Source: Asanoa ishikariensis
Lineage (GTDB): Bacteria; Actinomycetota; Actinomycetes; Mycobacteriales; Micromonosporaceae
Length of the DNA: 64,000 bases
Reading direction: 5' to 3'
Assembly (NCBI RefSeq): GCF_900107455.1
Contig: NZ_FNQB01000001.1
Location: 2,108,001 to 2,172,000 of the forward strand
The notes under the pieces are model-generated. The model made no database searches, was not told where the DNA came from, and saw only the letters and a program-made list of their open reading frames with translations. Numbering within the stretch: the stretch's first letter is position 1; every line of letters begins with the position of its first letter. Below are positions 44,359 through 52,502 of the stretch, one piece after another. A program made the translations under genes and the position numbers.

Positions 44359-46301
44359 GCTTCAACCCGTACGTCCCGCGGCCCATCGACCTGCCGACCG
44401 AGGTGCCGCTGGCCGGCCACGCGGACCTCACCGAGCTCGACGAGGCGAAGATCTTCGCCGCGCCGTCCGACCCGGCCGACTGGCCGGCCTGGCGGGCGCA
44501 GCTCACCCGGTGGCGGGCGGGTGCGCGCAGCCGGCTCGGCTATACCGGCAGCCACTACGACGAGATCGCCGGCGACTGCTTCACGGTCTGCCTGGCCTGG
44601 CTGTGGGACGAGACGCTCTACGACCACGAACGCGGCGTCTTCACCGTCGACGCGTTCCTCGACGGTGCCGCCACGGACTTCGGCGGGTTCGACGGCGTGG
44701 TGCTCTGGCACGCGTACCCGGTGATCGGTCTGGACGACCGCAACCAGTTCGACTGGTACCGGGACGTGCCCGAACTGCCTGACGTGGTGCGCGCTTTCCA
44801 GGACCGGGGCGTCCGGGTGTTCGTCGACTACAACCCGTGGGACACCGGGACCCGCCGTGAGCCGGGCACCGACGCCGCGGAGGTCGCCGCCCTGGCCGAC
44901 CTGCTCGGCGTCGACGGCGTCTTCCTGGACACCCTCAAGGAGGGCGCCGGCGAGCTGCGCGCGACGCTCGACAAGGTCCGCCCCGGCCTGGTGCTGGAGG
45001 GGGAGAGCCGCGTCCCGCTCGCCCGGATCGAGGATCACGCGATGTCGTGGGCGCAGTGGTTCGCCGACTCCGAGGTGCCGGGCGTGCTGCGCGCCAAGTG
45101 GTTCGAGCGGCGGCACGTGCTGCACCACACCCGTCGCTGGCACCGCGACCACCTGGACGAGCTGCACTCCGCCTGGCTCAACGGCGTCGGCCTGCTGGTC
45201 TGGGAGAGCGTCTTCGGCGTCTGGGTCGGCTGGAACGAGCGCGACCGCGCGGTGCTGCGGGCGATGCGCCGCGTCCAGACGAGCCACCCGGCGTGGTTGC
45301 GCTCCGAGGACTGGGTGCCGCTCGCCGACCACCCCGGCACCGGTCAGGTGTACGCGTCCCGCTGGACGCACGACGACGTTCCGCTGTGGACGGTGGCGAA
45401 CCGGGGCGGCGACCACGACGGGCCGTGGTTGGTGCTCGACGGCGCCGGCGGGCGGTTCGTCGACCTGGTCACCGGCGCTGAGTTGACCGTCACGTCGGTG
45501 GGTGACGGCCGGATCGCGGTCGGCGGGCCGCTGCCGGCGGGCGCGATCGCCGCTGTGCTGCGCACCGACGCCTCGGTGGAGTCGCACGAGTCCCCGGTCG
45601 GCGATCCGTCGTTCCCGGCCCGTTCCGCCGTCCGCACCCGCACGCCGTGGGCGCCGCTGGCGGACGTGCCTTCAGGTCTGGTCGCCGTCGATGCCGTCCG
45701 GCGGGACCTGGTCGTCCGGCACCGGGTGCGGGAGACCGGCCTCTACGGCGAGGCACCCTACGTCGACGAGTGGAAGCCGCTGCCGCCCCGCCTGCACCAC
45801 ACCGCCACGGTGCGCCGCAGCGTCCACCTAGGACGTTTCGGAATCGCCACGCACGAGGTGACCCACGCCGAGTACGCCGAGTTCCGGAAGGCCACCGGCT
45901 ACGCGCCGATCCGGGCGGAACGCTTCACCGCCGGGCAGGGTCCGGCCGACGCGCCGGTCACCGGTGTCGACCTGGCCGATGCCCGGGCGTACGCCGCCTG
46001 GGCCGGTCTCCGGCTGCCCACCGAGGACGAGTGGCAGGTGGCCGCCGAGGCGGGGCTGCTCGCCCGCCGGGACCCGCTGGTGTGGAACCTGACCGAGAGC
46101 GAGCACTCGGACGGGCGCACCCGCTTCGTGATCCTCAAGGGCGGCGCCGCGTACGAGGCGCAGGGCTCCGATTGGTACTTCGACGGCGGACCGCAGCCGG
46201 CCGAGGTCTCGGTGAAGCTGCTGCTGACCGGCGCCGGAATGACCCGCTCCGACCAGATCGGCTTCCGTTGCGCGGCCGACCTTCCCACCACCGAGGAGTG
46301 A
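44355..46301 (+). CDS. TIM-barrel glycosidase-like protein fused to a SUMF1-like domain
   Basis: 648 residues from GTG 44355. Residues ~20-450 look like a glycoside-hydrolase barrel: FDGVVLWHAYPVIGLDDRNQ, VRVFVDYNPWDTGTRREPGT, GVDGVFLDTLKEGAGELRAT (possible catalytic Asp), LVLEGESRVPLARIEDHAMS (possible acid Glu), then a beta domain. Residues ~500-648 are a SUMF1/FGE-like fold: GRFGIATHEVTHAEYAEFRK, GLRLPTEDEWQVAAEAGLLA, ending RSDQIGFRCAADLP. The paired cysteines of true formylglycine-generating enzymes are missing, so that activity is unlikely. No signal peptide: cytoplasmic. I do not recognise the exact GH family. Confidence 0.75.
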   Translation: MSFNPYVPRPIDLPTEVPLAGHADLTELDEAKIFAAPSDPADWPAWRAQLTRWRAGARSRLGYTGSHYDEIAGDCFTVCLAWLWDETLYDHERGVFTVDAFLDGAATDFGGFDGVVLWHAYPVIGLDDRNQFDWYRDVPELPDVVRAFQDRGVRVFVDYNPWDTGTRREPGTDAAEVAALADLLGVDGVFLDTLKEGAGELRATLDKVRPGLVLEGESRVPLARIEDHAMSWAQWFADSEVPGVLRAKWFERRHVLHHTRRWHRDHLDELHSAWLNGVGLLVWESVFGVWVGWNERDRAVLRAMRRVQTSHPAWLRSEDWVPLADHPGTGQVYASRWTHDDVPLWTVANRGGDHDGPWLVLDGAGGRFVDLVTGAELTVTSVGDGRIAVGGPLPAGAIAAVLRTDASVESHESPVGDPSFPARSAVRTRTPWAPLADVPSGLVAVDAVRRDLVVRHRVRETGLYGEAPYVDEWKPLPPRLHHTATVRRSVHLGRFGIATHEVTHAEYAEFRKATGYAPIRAERFTAGQGPADAPVTGVDLADARAYAAWAGLRLPTEDEWQVAAEAGLLARRDPLVWNLTESEHSDGRTRFVILKGGAAYEAQGSDWYFDGGPQPAEVSVKLLLTGAGMTRSDQIGFRCAADLPTTEE

Positions 46302-46305
46302 CCTG

Positions 46306-48435
46306 ATGAGCAGACTCTGGCGAATCGTCGGCGGCGTGGCCGTCATCCTCCTCGCGCTCGGCCTGGCCGGCGCGCTGCCCGGCCCGGCCGGTGCGGAACG
46401 CCTCCGCGCGGGCACGCTGACCACCGCGGCCGCGCCGTCGCCGGCACTGGGCGGCGACATCGACTACACCGTCTACCTGCCGTACGGCTACGACGCGGCT
46501 GCCGCCACCCGCTACCCGGTGCTCTACCTGCTGCACGGGCGCGGCGACACCATGGCGGCCTGGACCCGGGTGAAGGACGACCTGGACAAGCTGATCGCCG
46601 ACAAAGAGGTGCCGCCGGTGATCGCGGTGCTGCCGGACGCGCCCTGGAGCGACCGCGGCAACTACTACGTGGACTCGGCCTACACCGGCGCCGACGACCC
46701 CGGCCGGCCCGTGGAGACGGCGTTCACCCGCGACCTGGTCGCCCACGTCGACGCCACCTACCGCACCGCCGCTCACCGGGGTGCCCGGCTGATCGGCGGC
46801 TACTCGATGGGCGGGGCCGGTGCCCTGCGCTACTCCCTCGCGCACTCCGACCTCTTCGCGAACGCGCTGGTGCTCAGCCCGGCCGTCTACAAGCCACTGC
46901 CGCCGGCGGACTCGTCGGCGCGGGAGTTCGGGGCCTTCGGGTCGGGCGACGAGCGTTTCTCCGACGAGGTCTACCAACGGCTCAACTACCCGGCCCTGCT
47001 GTCCGGCCGGGACGCGGACACGCCGGTGCGGATGTACATCGCGGTCGGCGACGACGAGTGGGCCAACCCCGACCCGGCCGACGCGGCACACGACCTCGAC
47101 TACGAGGCCGCGACGCTCTACAACTCCGTGCGGCGCGCCGACGGCGTGGCCGCCGAGTTCCGGGTCATCGACGGCGGGCACGACTGGGACGTCTGGCGAC
47201 CGGCCTTCGTGGACGGTCTCAAGCACCTCGCACCCACGCTCAGTGCCACGCCGCCGGCCGGCCTGCCCGGACCGGTGCACGGCACCGCGGGCGCCGACTG
47301 GGCGGGCGGCGTCGCGGCGCACCCCGACGGCACCACCACCATCGGGTACGCGGCCTCGGGTCCGGTGGCCGGGCAGCCGTACGCCGGCGGGCTGGACGCG
47401 GTCGTGAGCCGCGTCGGCGGCTGGACCACGCAGTTCGGCACGCCGGCCAACGACCGCCTCTACGGCGTGGTGCCGACGGCCGACGGCGGCGTGCTCGCGG
47501 CGGGCTACACCCGCGGCGACCTGGACGGCGCGCATCCGGGCAGCCCGGCCGACGACGGTTTCGTGACCCGGCTGACCGCTGCCGGCCAGCGCACCTGGCT
47601 CACCCAGGCCGGCGATCCGGCCAAGGCGGACCGGTTCTACGCGTTGGCGGCGGCCCCGGACGGCGGCGCCTACGTGGCGGGCTACTCGAGCGGCTCGTTC
47701 GCGGGCGGCGCGGCGGCCGGCGACAAGGACGCGGTGCTGGCGCGGCTCGACCCTGCCGGAAAGGTCGTCTGGAGCCGACAGTTCGGCGGACCCGGTGAGG
47801 ACAAGGCGTACGCGGTGGCCGCGGACGCCCAGGGCGTCTACGTCGCCGGCAGCACCTCGGCCGCCCTGGCCGGCACCACGCCGCTCGGCGGCACCGACGG
47901 CTGGCTCGCCCGGTTCACACCGGACGGCGCGCGCGACTGGGTGACCGCCGTCGGCGGCACCGGCGACGACCTGCTCGGTGGTGTCGCGATCGCCACGAAC
48001 GGCACGGCGGTGGCCACCGGGTCGAGCGACGGAGACGTCCTGACGGTCGCGTACACGAAGGCCGGCAAGCAGAAGTGGCGCGTGGTCACCGGCGGCCGTG
48101 GCGCCGAGGCCGGCGCGGACGTGGTGCCGCTGCCCGACGGCGGCGTCGCGGTGGTCGGCTTCACCGGCAGCACGCTCGGGCTGCCGGTCGGCGGCGCCGA
48201 CGTGCTGACCCTGCGGCTGGACGCGCGCGGGCGCCAGGTCGGCGTGGCCCAGTACGGCACCGCCCGCGACGACGCGGCCGACGCGTTCGGCGAGGAGAAC
48301 GTCTACGCGACCCGGGCCGCGGACGGCCGGCTGCTGGTCACCGGTCTGACCGCGGGGTCACCGGTCGGCGGCGGGGCGCTCGGCAACGGCGACGTCTTCC
48401 TCGCGTCCGTCGACCCCGCCAAGGGGACGCCATGA
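46306..48435 (+). CDS. Secreted esterase fused to a beta-propeller
   Basis: 709 residues, four bases after the previous stop. Signal peptide: RLWRIVGGVAVILLALGLAG, cut after PAGA. Esterase D/feruloyl-esterase-like domain, residues ~40-315: TRYPVLYLLHGRGDTMAAWT, GARLIGGYSMGGAGALRYSL with nucleophile Ser near 167, a late Asp (VGDDEW) and FRVIDGGHDWDVW (His). From ~325 to the end are repeated ~50-residue units such as DGGVLAAGYTRGDL, GGAYVAGYSSGSF, QGVYVAGSTSAAL, each with a GT/GG-x-D-D/A motif, typical of SBBP/delta-60 propellers. Probably deacylates an extracellular glycoside or polymer. Overlaps the CoA-transferase by ATGA. Confidence 0.85.
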   Translation: MSRLWRIVGGVAVILLALGLAGALPGPAGAERLRAGTLTTAAAPSPALGGDIDYTVYLPYGYDAAAATRYPVLYLLHGRGDTMAAWTRVKDDLDKLIADKEVPPVIAVLPDAPWSDRGNYYVDSAYTGADDPGRPVETAFTRDLVAHVDATYRTAAHRGARLIGGYSMGGAGALRYSLAHSDLFANALVLSPAVYKPLPPADSSAREFGAFGSGDERFSDEVYQRLNYPALLSGRDADTPVRMYIAVGDDEWANPDPADAAHDLDYEAATLYNSVRRADGVAAEFRVIDGGHDWDVWRPAFVDGLKHLAPTLSATPPAGLPGPVHGTAGADWAGGVAAHPDGTTTIGYAASGPVAGQPYAGGLDAVVSRVGGWTTQFGTPANDRLYGVVPTADGGVLAAGYTRGDLDGAHPGSPADDGFVTRLTAAGQRTWLTQAGDPAKADRFYALAAAPDGGAYVAGYSSGSFAGGAAAGDKDAVLARLDPAGKVVWSRQFGGPGEDKAYAVAADAQGVYVAGSTSAALAGTTPLGGTDGWLARFTPDGARDWVTAVGGTGDDLLGGVAIATNGTAVATGSSDGDVLTVAYTKAGKQKWRVVTGGRGAEAGADVVPLPDGGVAVVGFTGSTLGLPVGGADVLTLRLDARGRQVGVAQYGTARDDAADAFGEENVYATRAADGRLLVTGLTAGSPVGGGALGNGDVFLASVDPAKGTP

Positions 48436-49622
48436 CGACCCAGCCCTTGGAGGGCGTAAAGGTCGTCGACCTGGCGACGCTCTTCGCCGGCCCGCTCGCG
48501 GCGGCCTTCCTCGGTGACTTCGGCGCCGACGTGGTCAAGGTCGAGCACCCGGCCAAGCCGGACCCGGCCCGCGGCCACGGCCCCGCCAAGGACGGCGTCG
48601 GTCTGTGGTGGAAGGTGCTGGGCCGCAACAAGCGCACGGTCACGGTCAACCTCTCCGACCCGGACGGCGCGGCGGTGCTACGGACGCTGCTCGCGGACGC
48701 CGACGTGCTCGTGGAGAACTTCCGCCCCGGCACGCTGGAGCGGTGGGGCCTCGGGCCGGCGGAGTTGCACGCCGTCAACCCTCGGTTGGTGGTCGCCCGG
48801 ATCAGCGGGTTCGGCCAGGTCGGGCCCTACGCGCGCCGGCCCGGCTTCGGCACACTGGCGGAGGCGATGAGCGGGTTCGCCGCCGCGACCGGTGAACCGG
48901 ACGGTCCGCCGACGCTGCCGCCGTTCGGGTTGGCGGACTCGATCGCGGCGCTGGCCACGGCGTACGCGGTGATGCTGGCCCTGCGCTCCCGGGACGTCAG
49001 CGGCACCGGGCAGGTGGTCGACCTGGCCATCATCGAGCCGATCATGGCGATGCTCGGACCGCAGATCACCTGGTACGACCAGCTCGGCTACGTCCAGCCC
49101 CGGCTCGGCAACCGGTCGAACAACAACGCGCCGCGCAACACGTACCAGTGTGCCGACGGTCGTTGGGTGGCGGTCTCGACCAGTGCCCAGAGCATCGCCG
49201 AGCGCGTGATGGCGCTGGTCGGCCGGCCCGAGCTGGTCGACGAGCCGTGGTTCAGCACCGGCAGCGGCCGGGCCGCGCACGCCGACGAGCTCGACGCCGC
49301 GGTGGGCTCCTGGGTGGCGCGCCGCGATCGGGACGAGGTGGTGGCCGCGTTCGAGGAGGCGCAGGCCGCGGTGGCGCCCGTCTACGACGTGCGGGACATC
49401 CTCGCGGACCCGCAGTACTCGGCGCTGGGGACCGTGCTCGCGGTGCCCGACGAGGAGCTGGGCTCGGTGCGGATGCAGAACGTGCCGTTCCGGCTGTCCG
49501 AGACGCCGGGGGAGATCCGGCACGCCGGCCGGCGGCACGGCCAGGACACCGATGCGGTCCTGGCGGCCCTCGGCTACGACCCTGACGAGCTGGCCGCGTT
49601 CCGCGCGCGTGGGGTGATCTGA
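48432..49622 (+). CDS. CaiB/BaiF-type CoA-transferase (family III)
   Basis: 396 residues. Family III CoA-transferase: LEGVKVVDLATLFAGPLAAA near residue 6, FLGDFGADVVKVEHPAKPDP with the catalytic Asp in the GADVVKVE region, GRNKRTVTVNLSDPDGAAVL, VLVENFRPGTLERWGLGPAE, RISGFGQVGPYARRPGFGTL, and IEPIMAMLGPQITW. Moves CoA between an acyl donor and a carboxylate such as a di- or hydroxy-acid. Stop and next start share one base (TGATG). Confidence 0.92.
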   Translation: MTTQPLEGVKVVDLATLFAGPLAAAFLGDFGADVVKVEHPAKPDPARGHGPAKDGVGLWWKVLGRNKRTVTVNLSDPDGAAVLRTLLADADVLVENFRPGTLERWGLGPAELHAVNPRLVVARISGFGQVGPYARRPGFGTLAEAMSGFAAATGEPDGPPTLPPFGLADSIAALATAYAVMLALRSRDVSGTGQVVDLAIIEPIMAMLGPQITWYDQLGYVQPRLGNRSNNNAPRNTYQCADGRWVAVSTSAQSIAERVMALVGRPELVDEPWFSTGSGRAAHADELDAAVGSWVARRDRDEVVAAFEEAQAAVAPVYDVRDILADPQYSALGTVLAVPDEELGSVRMQNVPFRLSETPGEIRHAGRRHGQDTDAVLAALGYDPDELAAFRARGVI

Positions 49623-50428
49623 TGCTGCTGACCTGGCTCTACGTGCCCGGCGACCGACCGGACAGGTTCGCCAAGGCGGTGGCGTCGGGCGCGGACGCGG
49701 TGATCCTCGACCTGGAGGACGCCGTCGTTCTCGGCCGCAAGGCGTACGCCCGGTCGGCGGTCGCGGAGTTCCTCGCCGCACCGCACCCGGTGCCGGTGCA
49801 GGTGCGGGTCAGCGAAGACGTGGATGCCGACCTGGCGGCGGTGGCCGGCCTCCCCGGGCTCGGCGGGCTGCGGCTGCCCAAAGTGGAATCGTCGAGCGCG
49901 GTCACGTCGTTGGCTTCGCGGGTCGACGTGCCGCTGCACCCGCTGATCGAGTCGGCGGTCGGGCTGGAGAACGCTTTCGCCATCGCGTCCGCCCATCCGG
50001 CGGTCGCGTCTCTCGGTCTCGGCGAGGCCGACCTGCGCTCGGACCTGGGCGTGAGCGACGACGACGGACTGCTCTGGGCACGCGGCCGGGTCGTGGTGGC
50101 GGCCCGCGCCGCCGGCCTGCCACCGCCGGCGATGTCGGTTTTTGTCGACCTCGCGGACACCGACGGACTGGCCGCGTCGTGCGCGCGCGGCCGACGGCTC
50201 GGCTTCCTCGGCCGGTCGGCGATCCACCCGCGCCAGCTCCCCGTGATCGTCTCGGCCTTCAGACCGTCGGCCGCCGAGGTCGACCGGGCAGCCGAGCTGT
50301 TGGCGGCCGTGGCCGAGGCGTCGAGCCGGGAGTCGGGGACCGCGGTGCTCCCGGACGGCCGGTTCGCCGACCGCGCGATGGTCGCCGCTGCGCAGCGCAC
50401 CGTCGACCTGGCCGCCCGCTACAGCTGA
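49622..50428 (+). CDS. HpcH/HpaI-type CoA ester lyase (CitE-like)
   Basis: 268 residues. CitE-like barrel: TWLYVPGDRPDRFAKAVASG, DAVILDLEDAVVLGRKAYAR near 27 with the Mg-binding Asp/Glu, VPLHPLIESAVGLENAFAIA near 110, LGLGEADLRSDLGVSDDDGL and GFLGRSAIHPRQLPVI at the C-terminal cap. Cleaves beta-hydroxyacyl-CoA such as malyl-, citramalyl- or related CoA to acetyl-/propionyl-CoA and an oxo-acid. With the CaiB gene it forms an activate-and-cleave pair. Last gene of the operon; its 3' end overlaps the opposing hydrolase by 10 bp. Confidence 0.9.
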   Translation: MLLTWLYVPGDRPDRFAKAVASGADAVILDLEDAVVLGRKAYARSAVAEFLAAPHPVPVQVRVSEDVDADLAAVAGLPGLGGLRLPKVESSSAVTSLASRVDVPLHPLIESAVGLENAFAIASAHPAVASLGLGEADLRSDLGVSDDDGLLWARGRVVVAARAAGLPPPAMSVFVDLADTDGLAASCARGRRLGFLGRSAIHPRQLPVIVSAFRPSAAEVDRAAELLAAVAEASSRESGTAVLPDGRFADRAMVAAAQRTVDLAARYS

Positions 50429-51288
50429 GCCATCGCTTTGGTGACCGTCGGCCAGATCTCGCGTGGGAGGTCGTGTCCGACGCCTGCCAGCTCCACGTAG
50501 CGAGCGTCGGGAACGGCGGCGGCGATGTGCCGGCCGGCGGACGGGCGGGCCAGCGGGTCCCGGGCGCCGTGCAGCACGAGGGTGGGCACTCGGAGAGTCT
50601 TCAGTCGAGGGCCGTGCCAGGACGCGCCGGTCTGTCGGGCCTGCGCGGCGGTGTCGCGCACGCCGCTGGACAGTCCTGCGTCGAGCTCACGCTCCACCCT
50701 GGACCGGGCGTCCTGCTCGTCGAAGGGATAGCCGGGGGAGGCGACCAACCGGGCCAGGGCCAGCCCGGCCGCCACGTCACCGGCCCGGCCGTCCGGAAAA
50801 CGCAGGCGCGCGAGGCGAGCCAGGAAGGGCAGGCGCACGTAGCGGAGGACGGCGGCACCGCTGGCGTCGCTCGGCACCGAGGCGAACGAGGTCAGCGTGC
50901 GCACCCTCGTCGGATGGCGCAGCGCGGTGCGTTGCGCCACGAGGCCGCCCTGCGAGATGCCGAAGAGGTGGGCGCTCGGCCAGCCGAGGGCGTCGAGCAC
51001 CGCGGCGGTGTCGTCGGCCATGTCCTCGGCGGTGTAGGCCGGCGGCCGCCGGCGCAGCAGCGCGGCGAGCGGGTTGCCGGCGGGCGCGTCGAGGAAGTGC
51101 GTCGAGCCGCCGGAGTCGCGGCCGTCGAAGGCGGCGACGTGGAACCCGGCGTCCTTGAACGCGTCGACGAGCCCGTCGGGCCACCAGTAGCGGGACACGC
51201 CGAGGCCCATCACCAGCAGGAGCGGCTCACCGGTGCCGCCGAGGTCGTCGACCGCGAGGGTCACGTCGCCATTGTGCGCTTCGATCAT
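50419..51288 (-). CDS. Alpha/beta hydrolase (serine type)
   Basis: 289 residues from ATG 51288, which has GGAG six bases upstream; the ATG at 51300 is in the same frame. GEPLLLVMGLGVSRYWWPDG, FDGRDSGGSTHFLDAPAGN, nucleophile elbow HLFGISQGGLVAQRTALRHP near 118, TLVLHGARDPLARPSAG (acid) and LAGVGHDLPREIW (His). Similar to the TetR-paired hydrolases of actinobacteria, often proline iminopeptidase/esterase-like; substrate unknown. Divergent from a TetR gene across a palindromic site, which suggests it is the regulated target. Confidence 0.88.
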   Translation of the reverse strand: MIEAHNGDVTLAVDDLGGTGEPLLLVMGLGVSRYWWPDGLVDAFKDAGFHVAAFDGRDSGGSTHFLDAPAGNPLAALLRRRPPAYTAEDMADDTAAVLDALGWPSAHLFGISQGGLVAQRTALRHPTRVRTLTSFASVPSDASGAAVLRYVRLPFLARLARLRFPDGRAGDVAAGLALARLVASPGYPFDEQDARSRVERELDAGLSSGVRDTAAQARQTGASWHGPRLKTLRVPTLVLHGARDPLARPSAGRHIAAAVPDARYVELAGVGHDLPREIWPTVTKAMAQL

Positions 51289-51301
51289 GCGGGACTCCAT
51301 T

Positions 51302-51318
51302 CGAGAACAGTGTTCGCG
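51302..51318. promoter_or_regulatory. Putative TetR operator
   Basis: CGAGAACA-G-TGTTCGCG, a 17-bp palindrome with one mismatch, overlapping a second palindrome GTTCGCGAAC (51,312-51,321). It lies between the divergent hydrolase and TetR starts and is the only inverted repeat in that gap. Confidence 0.7.
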
Positions 51319-51367
51319 AACGACGATAGTACGGTGATCTCGAACCGTCGACCGTCAGAGAGGGAGC

Positions 51368-52030
51368 ATGGACGTCCCGGTATGGCTGCGATCCCGTCGC
51401 GCCGGCGTCGGTCGTCCGCCGGAGCGCTCCGTGGCGGAGGTGACCGCGGCGGCGATTGCCCTGGCCGACCGGGAGGGTCTGGCCGCAGTCTCCATGCGCC
51501 GCGTCGCCGCGTCGTTGGACACCGGAGCGGCCTCGCTCTACCGCTACGTGTCCTCCCGAGACGACCTCCTGGACCTCATGGCCGACGAGGTCGCGGCCGG
51601 CTACGACCTGCCGGCGCCCGGCGGCCCCTGGCTGGCTGGATTGCTCGAGGTGGGCCGGCAGGGTCGCACGCTCATGCTGGGCCATCCGTGGCTGCCCGAG
51701 CTCGTCCTCACCCGCGCGCCCCTCGGACCGCACGGCGTCGACCTGCTCGAACACGTCCTGGCGGTGCTCGACGGGCACCCGGCCGACCCGGCCCGCAAGC
51801 TGGAGGCGTTCGCGGTGCTGAACACCATGACGGCCGCGTTCGTCCTGAACGAGCTAGGCGCCGCCTCCGGCACCCGCATGCGGCAGGGCGCCTACCTCGC
51901 CCACGCGATCGCCGCCGGCGCGCATCCGCACATCGCCGCCCTGGGGCCTTCGCCGGTGCCGGGACGCTTCGAGGACACCCTGTCCCGCATCCTCGCCGGA
52001 CTGCTGGACGATCAAAAGGAGAAACCATGA
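51368..52030 (+). CDS. TetR-family regulator
   Basis: 220 residues from ATG 51368 (AGGGAG upstream). HTH: RSVAEVTAAAIALADREGLA, AVSMRRVAASLDTGAASLYR, YVSSRDDLLDLMADEVAAGY. The C-terminal ligand domain is the TetR_C type 'HAIAAGAHPHIAALGPS'. Long 16-residue lead VWLRSRRAGVGRPPER. Likely represses the divergent hydrolase and its own operon; ATGA overlap to the UPF0303 gene. Confidence 0.92.
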   Translation: MDVPVWLRSRRAGVGRPPERSVAEVTAAAIALADREGLAAVSMRRVAASLDTGAASLYRYVSSRDDLLDLMADEVAAGYDLPAPGGPWLAGLLEVGRQGRTLMLGHPWLPELVLTRAPLGPHGVDLLEHVLAVLDGHPADPARKLEAFAVLNTMTAAFVLNELGAASGTRMRQGAYLAHAIAAGAHPHIAALGPSPVPGRFEDTLSRILAGLLDDQKEKP

Positions 52031-52497
52031 CCGATCTGGACGCCCTCGTCGCCGAGCTCGAGGACCAGGAGCAGCGACTGCGGTTCGCGAGGTTCGACAA
52101 CGACGATGCCTGGCGGCTCGGGTCCCTGATCGTGTCGTTGGGGCGCGAGCGGAACCTGCCCATCACGGTGGACATCCGGCGGAACGGCCACCAGCTCTTC
52201 CACGCGGCGCTGCCCGGCACCGCGCCGGACAACGACCGCTGGATCGAACGCAAGATCCGGGTCGTCGAGCGCTTCAACGCCGCCTCGTACCTGGTCGGCC
52301 GGCGGTTGGCCCGGGCAGGCCGCACGCTCGGCCCGGACGAGGGCATCGTCCCGGCCGACTACGCACCGCACGGCGGCTCGTTCCCGGTGCGGATCACCGA
52401 CGTCGGCGTCGTGGGCACCGTGACGGTCTCCGGCCTGCCCCAGGGCGACGACCACGCGCTCGTGGTCGAGGCGATCGAGCAGTTCCTGGCAGGCTGA
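52027..52497 (+). CDS. UPF0303 / HbpS-like heme-degrading domain protein
   Basis: 156 residues. The family pattern ELEDQEQRLRFARFDNDDAW, RRNGHQLFHAALPGTAPDND, RWIERKIRVVERFNAASYLV and GSFPVRITDVGVVGTVTVSG matches UPF0303 (YBR137w/HbpS fold), reported as heme-binding or redox sensing in related proteins. No signal peptide, so cytoplasmic, unlike secreted HbpS. Co-translated with the TetR gene; five bases before the PatB gene. Confidence 0.85.
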   Translation: MTDLDALVAELEDQEQRLRFARFDNDDAWRLGSLIVSLGRERNLPITVDIRRNGHQLFHAALPGTAPDNDRWIERKIRVVERFNAASYLVGRRLARAGRTLGPDEGIVPADYAPHGGSFPVRITDVGVVGTVTVSGLPQGDDHALVVEAIEQFLAG

Positions 52498-52502
52498 CCG
52501 AC

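Noticed and set aside
36831-50428. Natural-product biosynthetic cluster
   Set aside because: No synthase, NRPS/PKS or tailoring enzymes; genes are importer and catabolic types.
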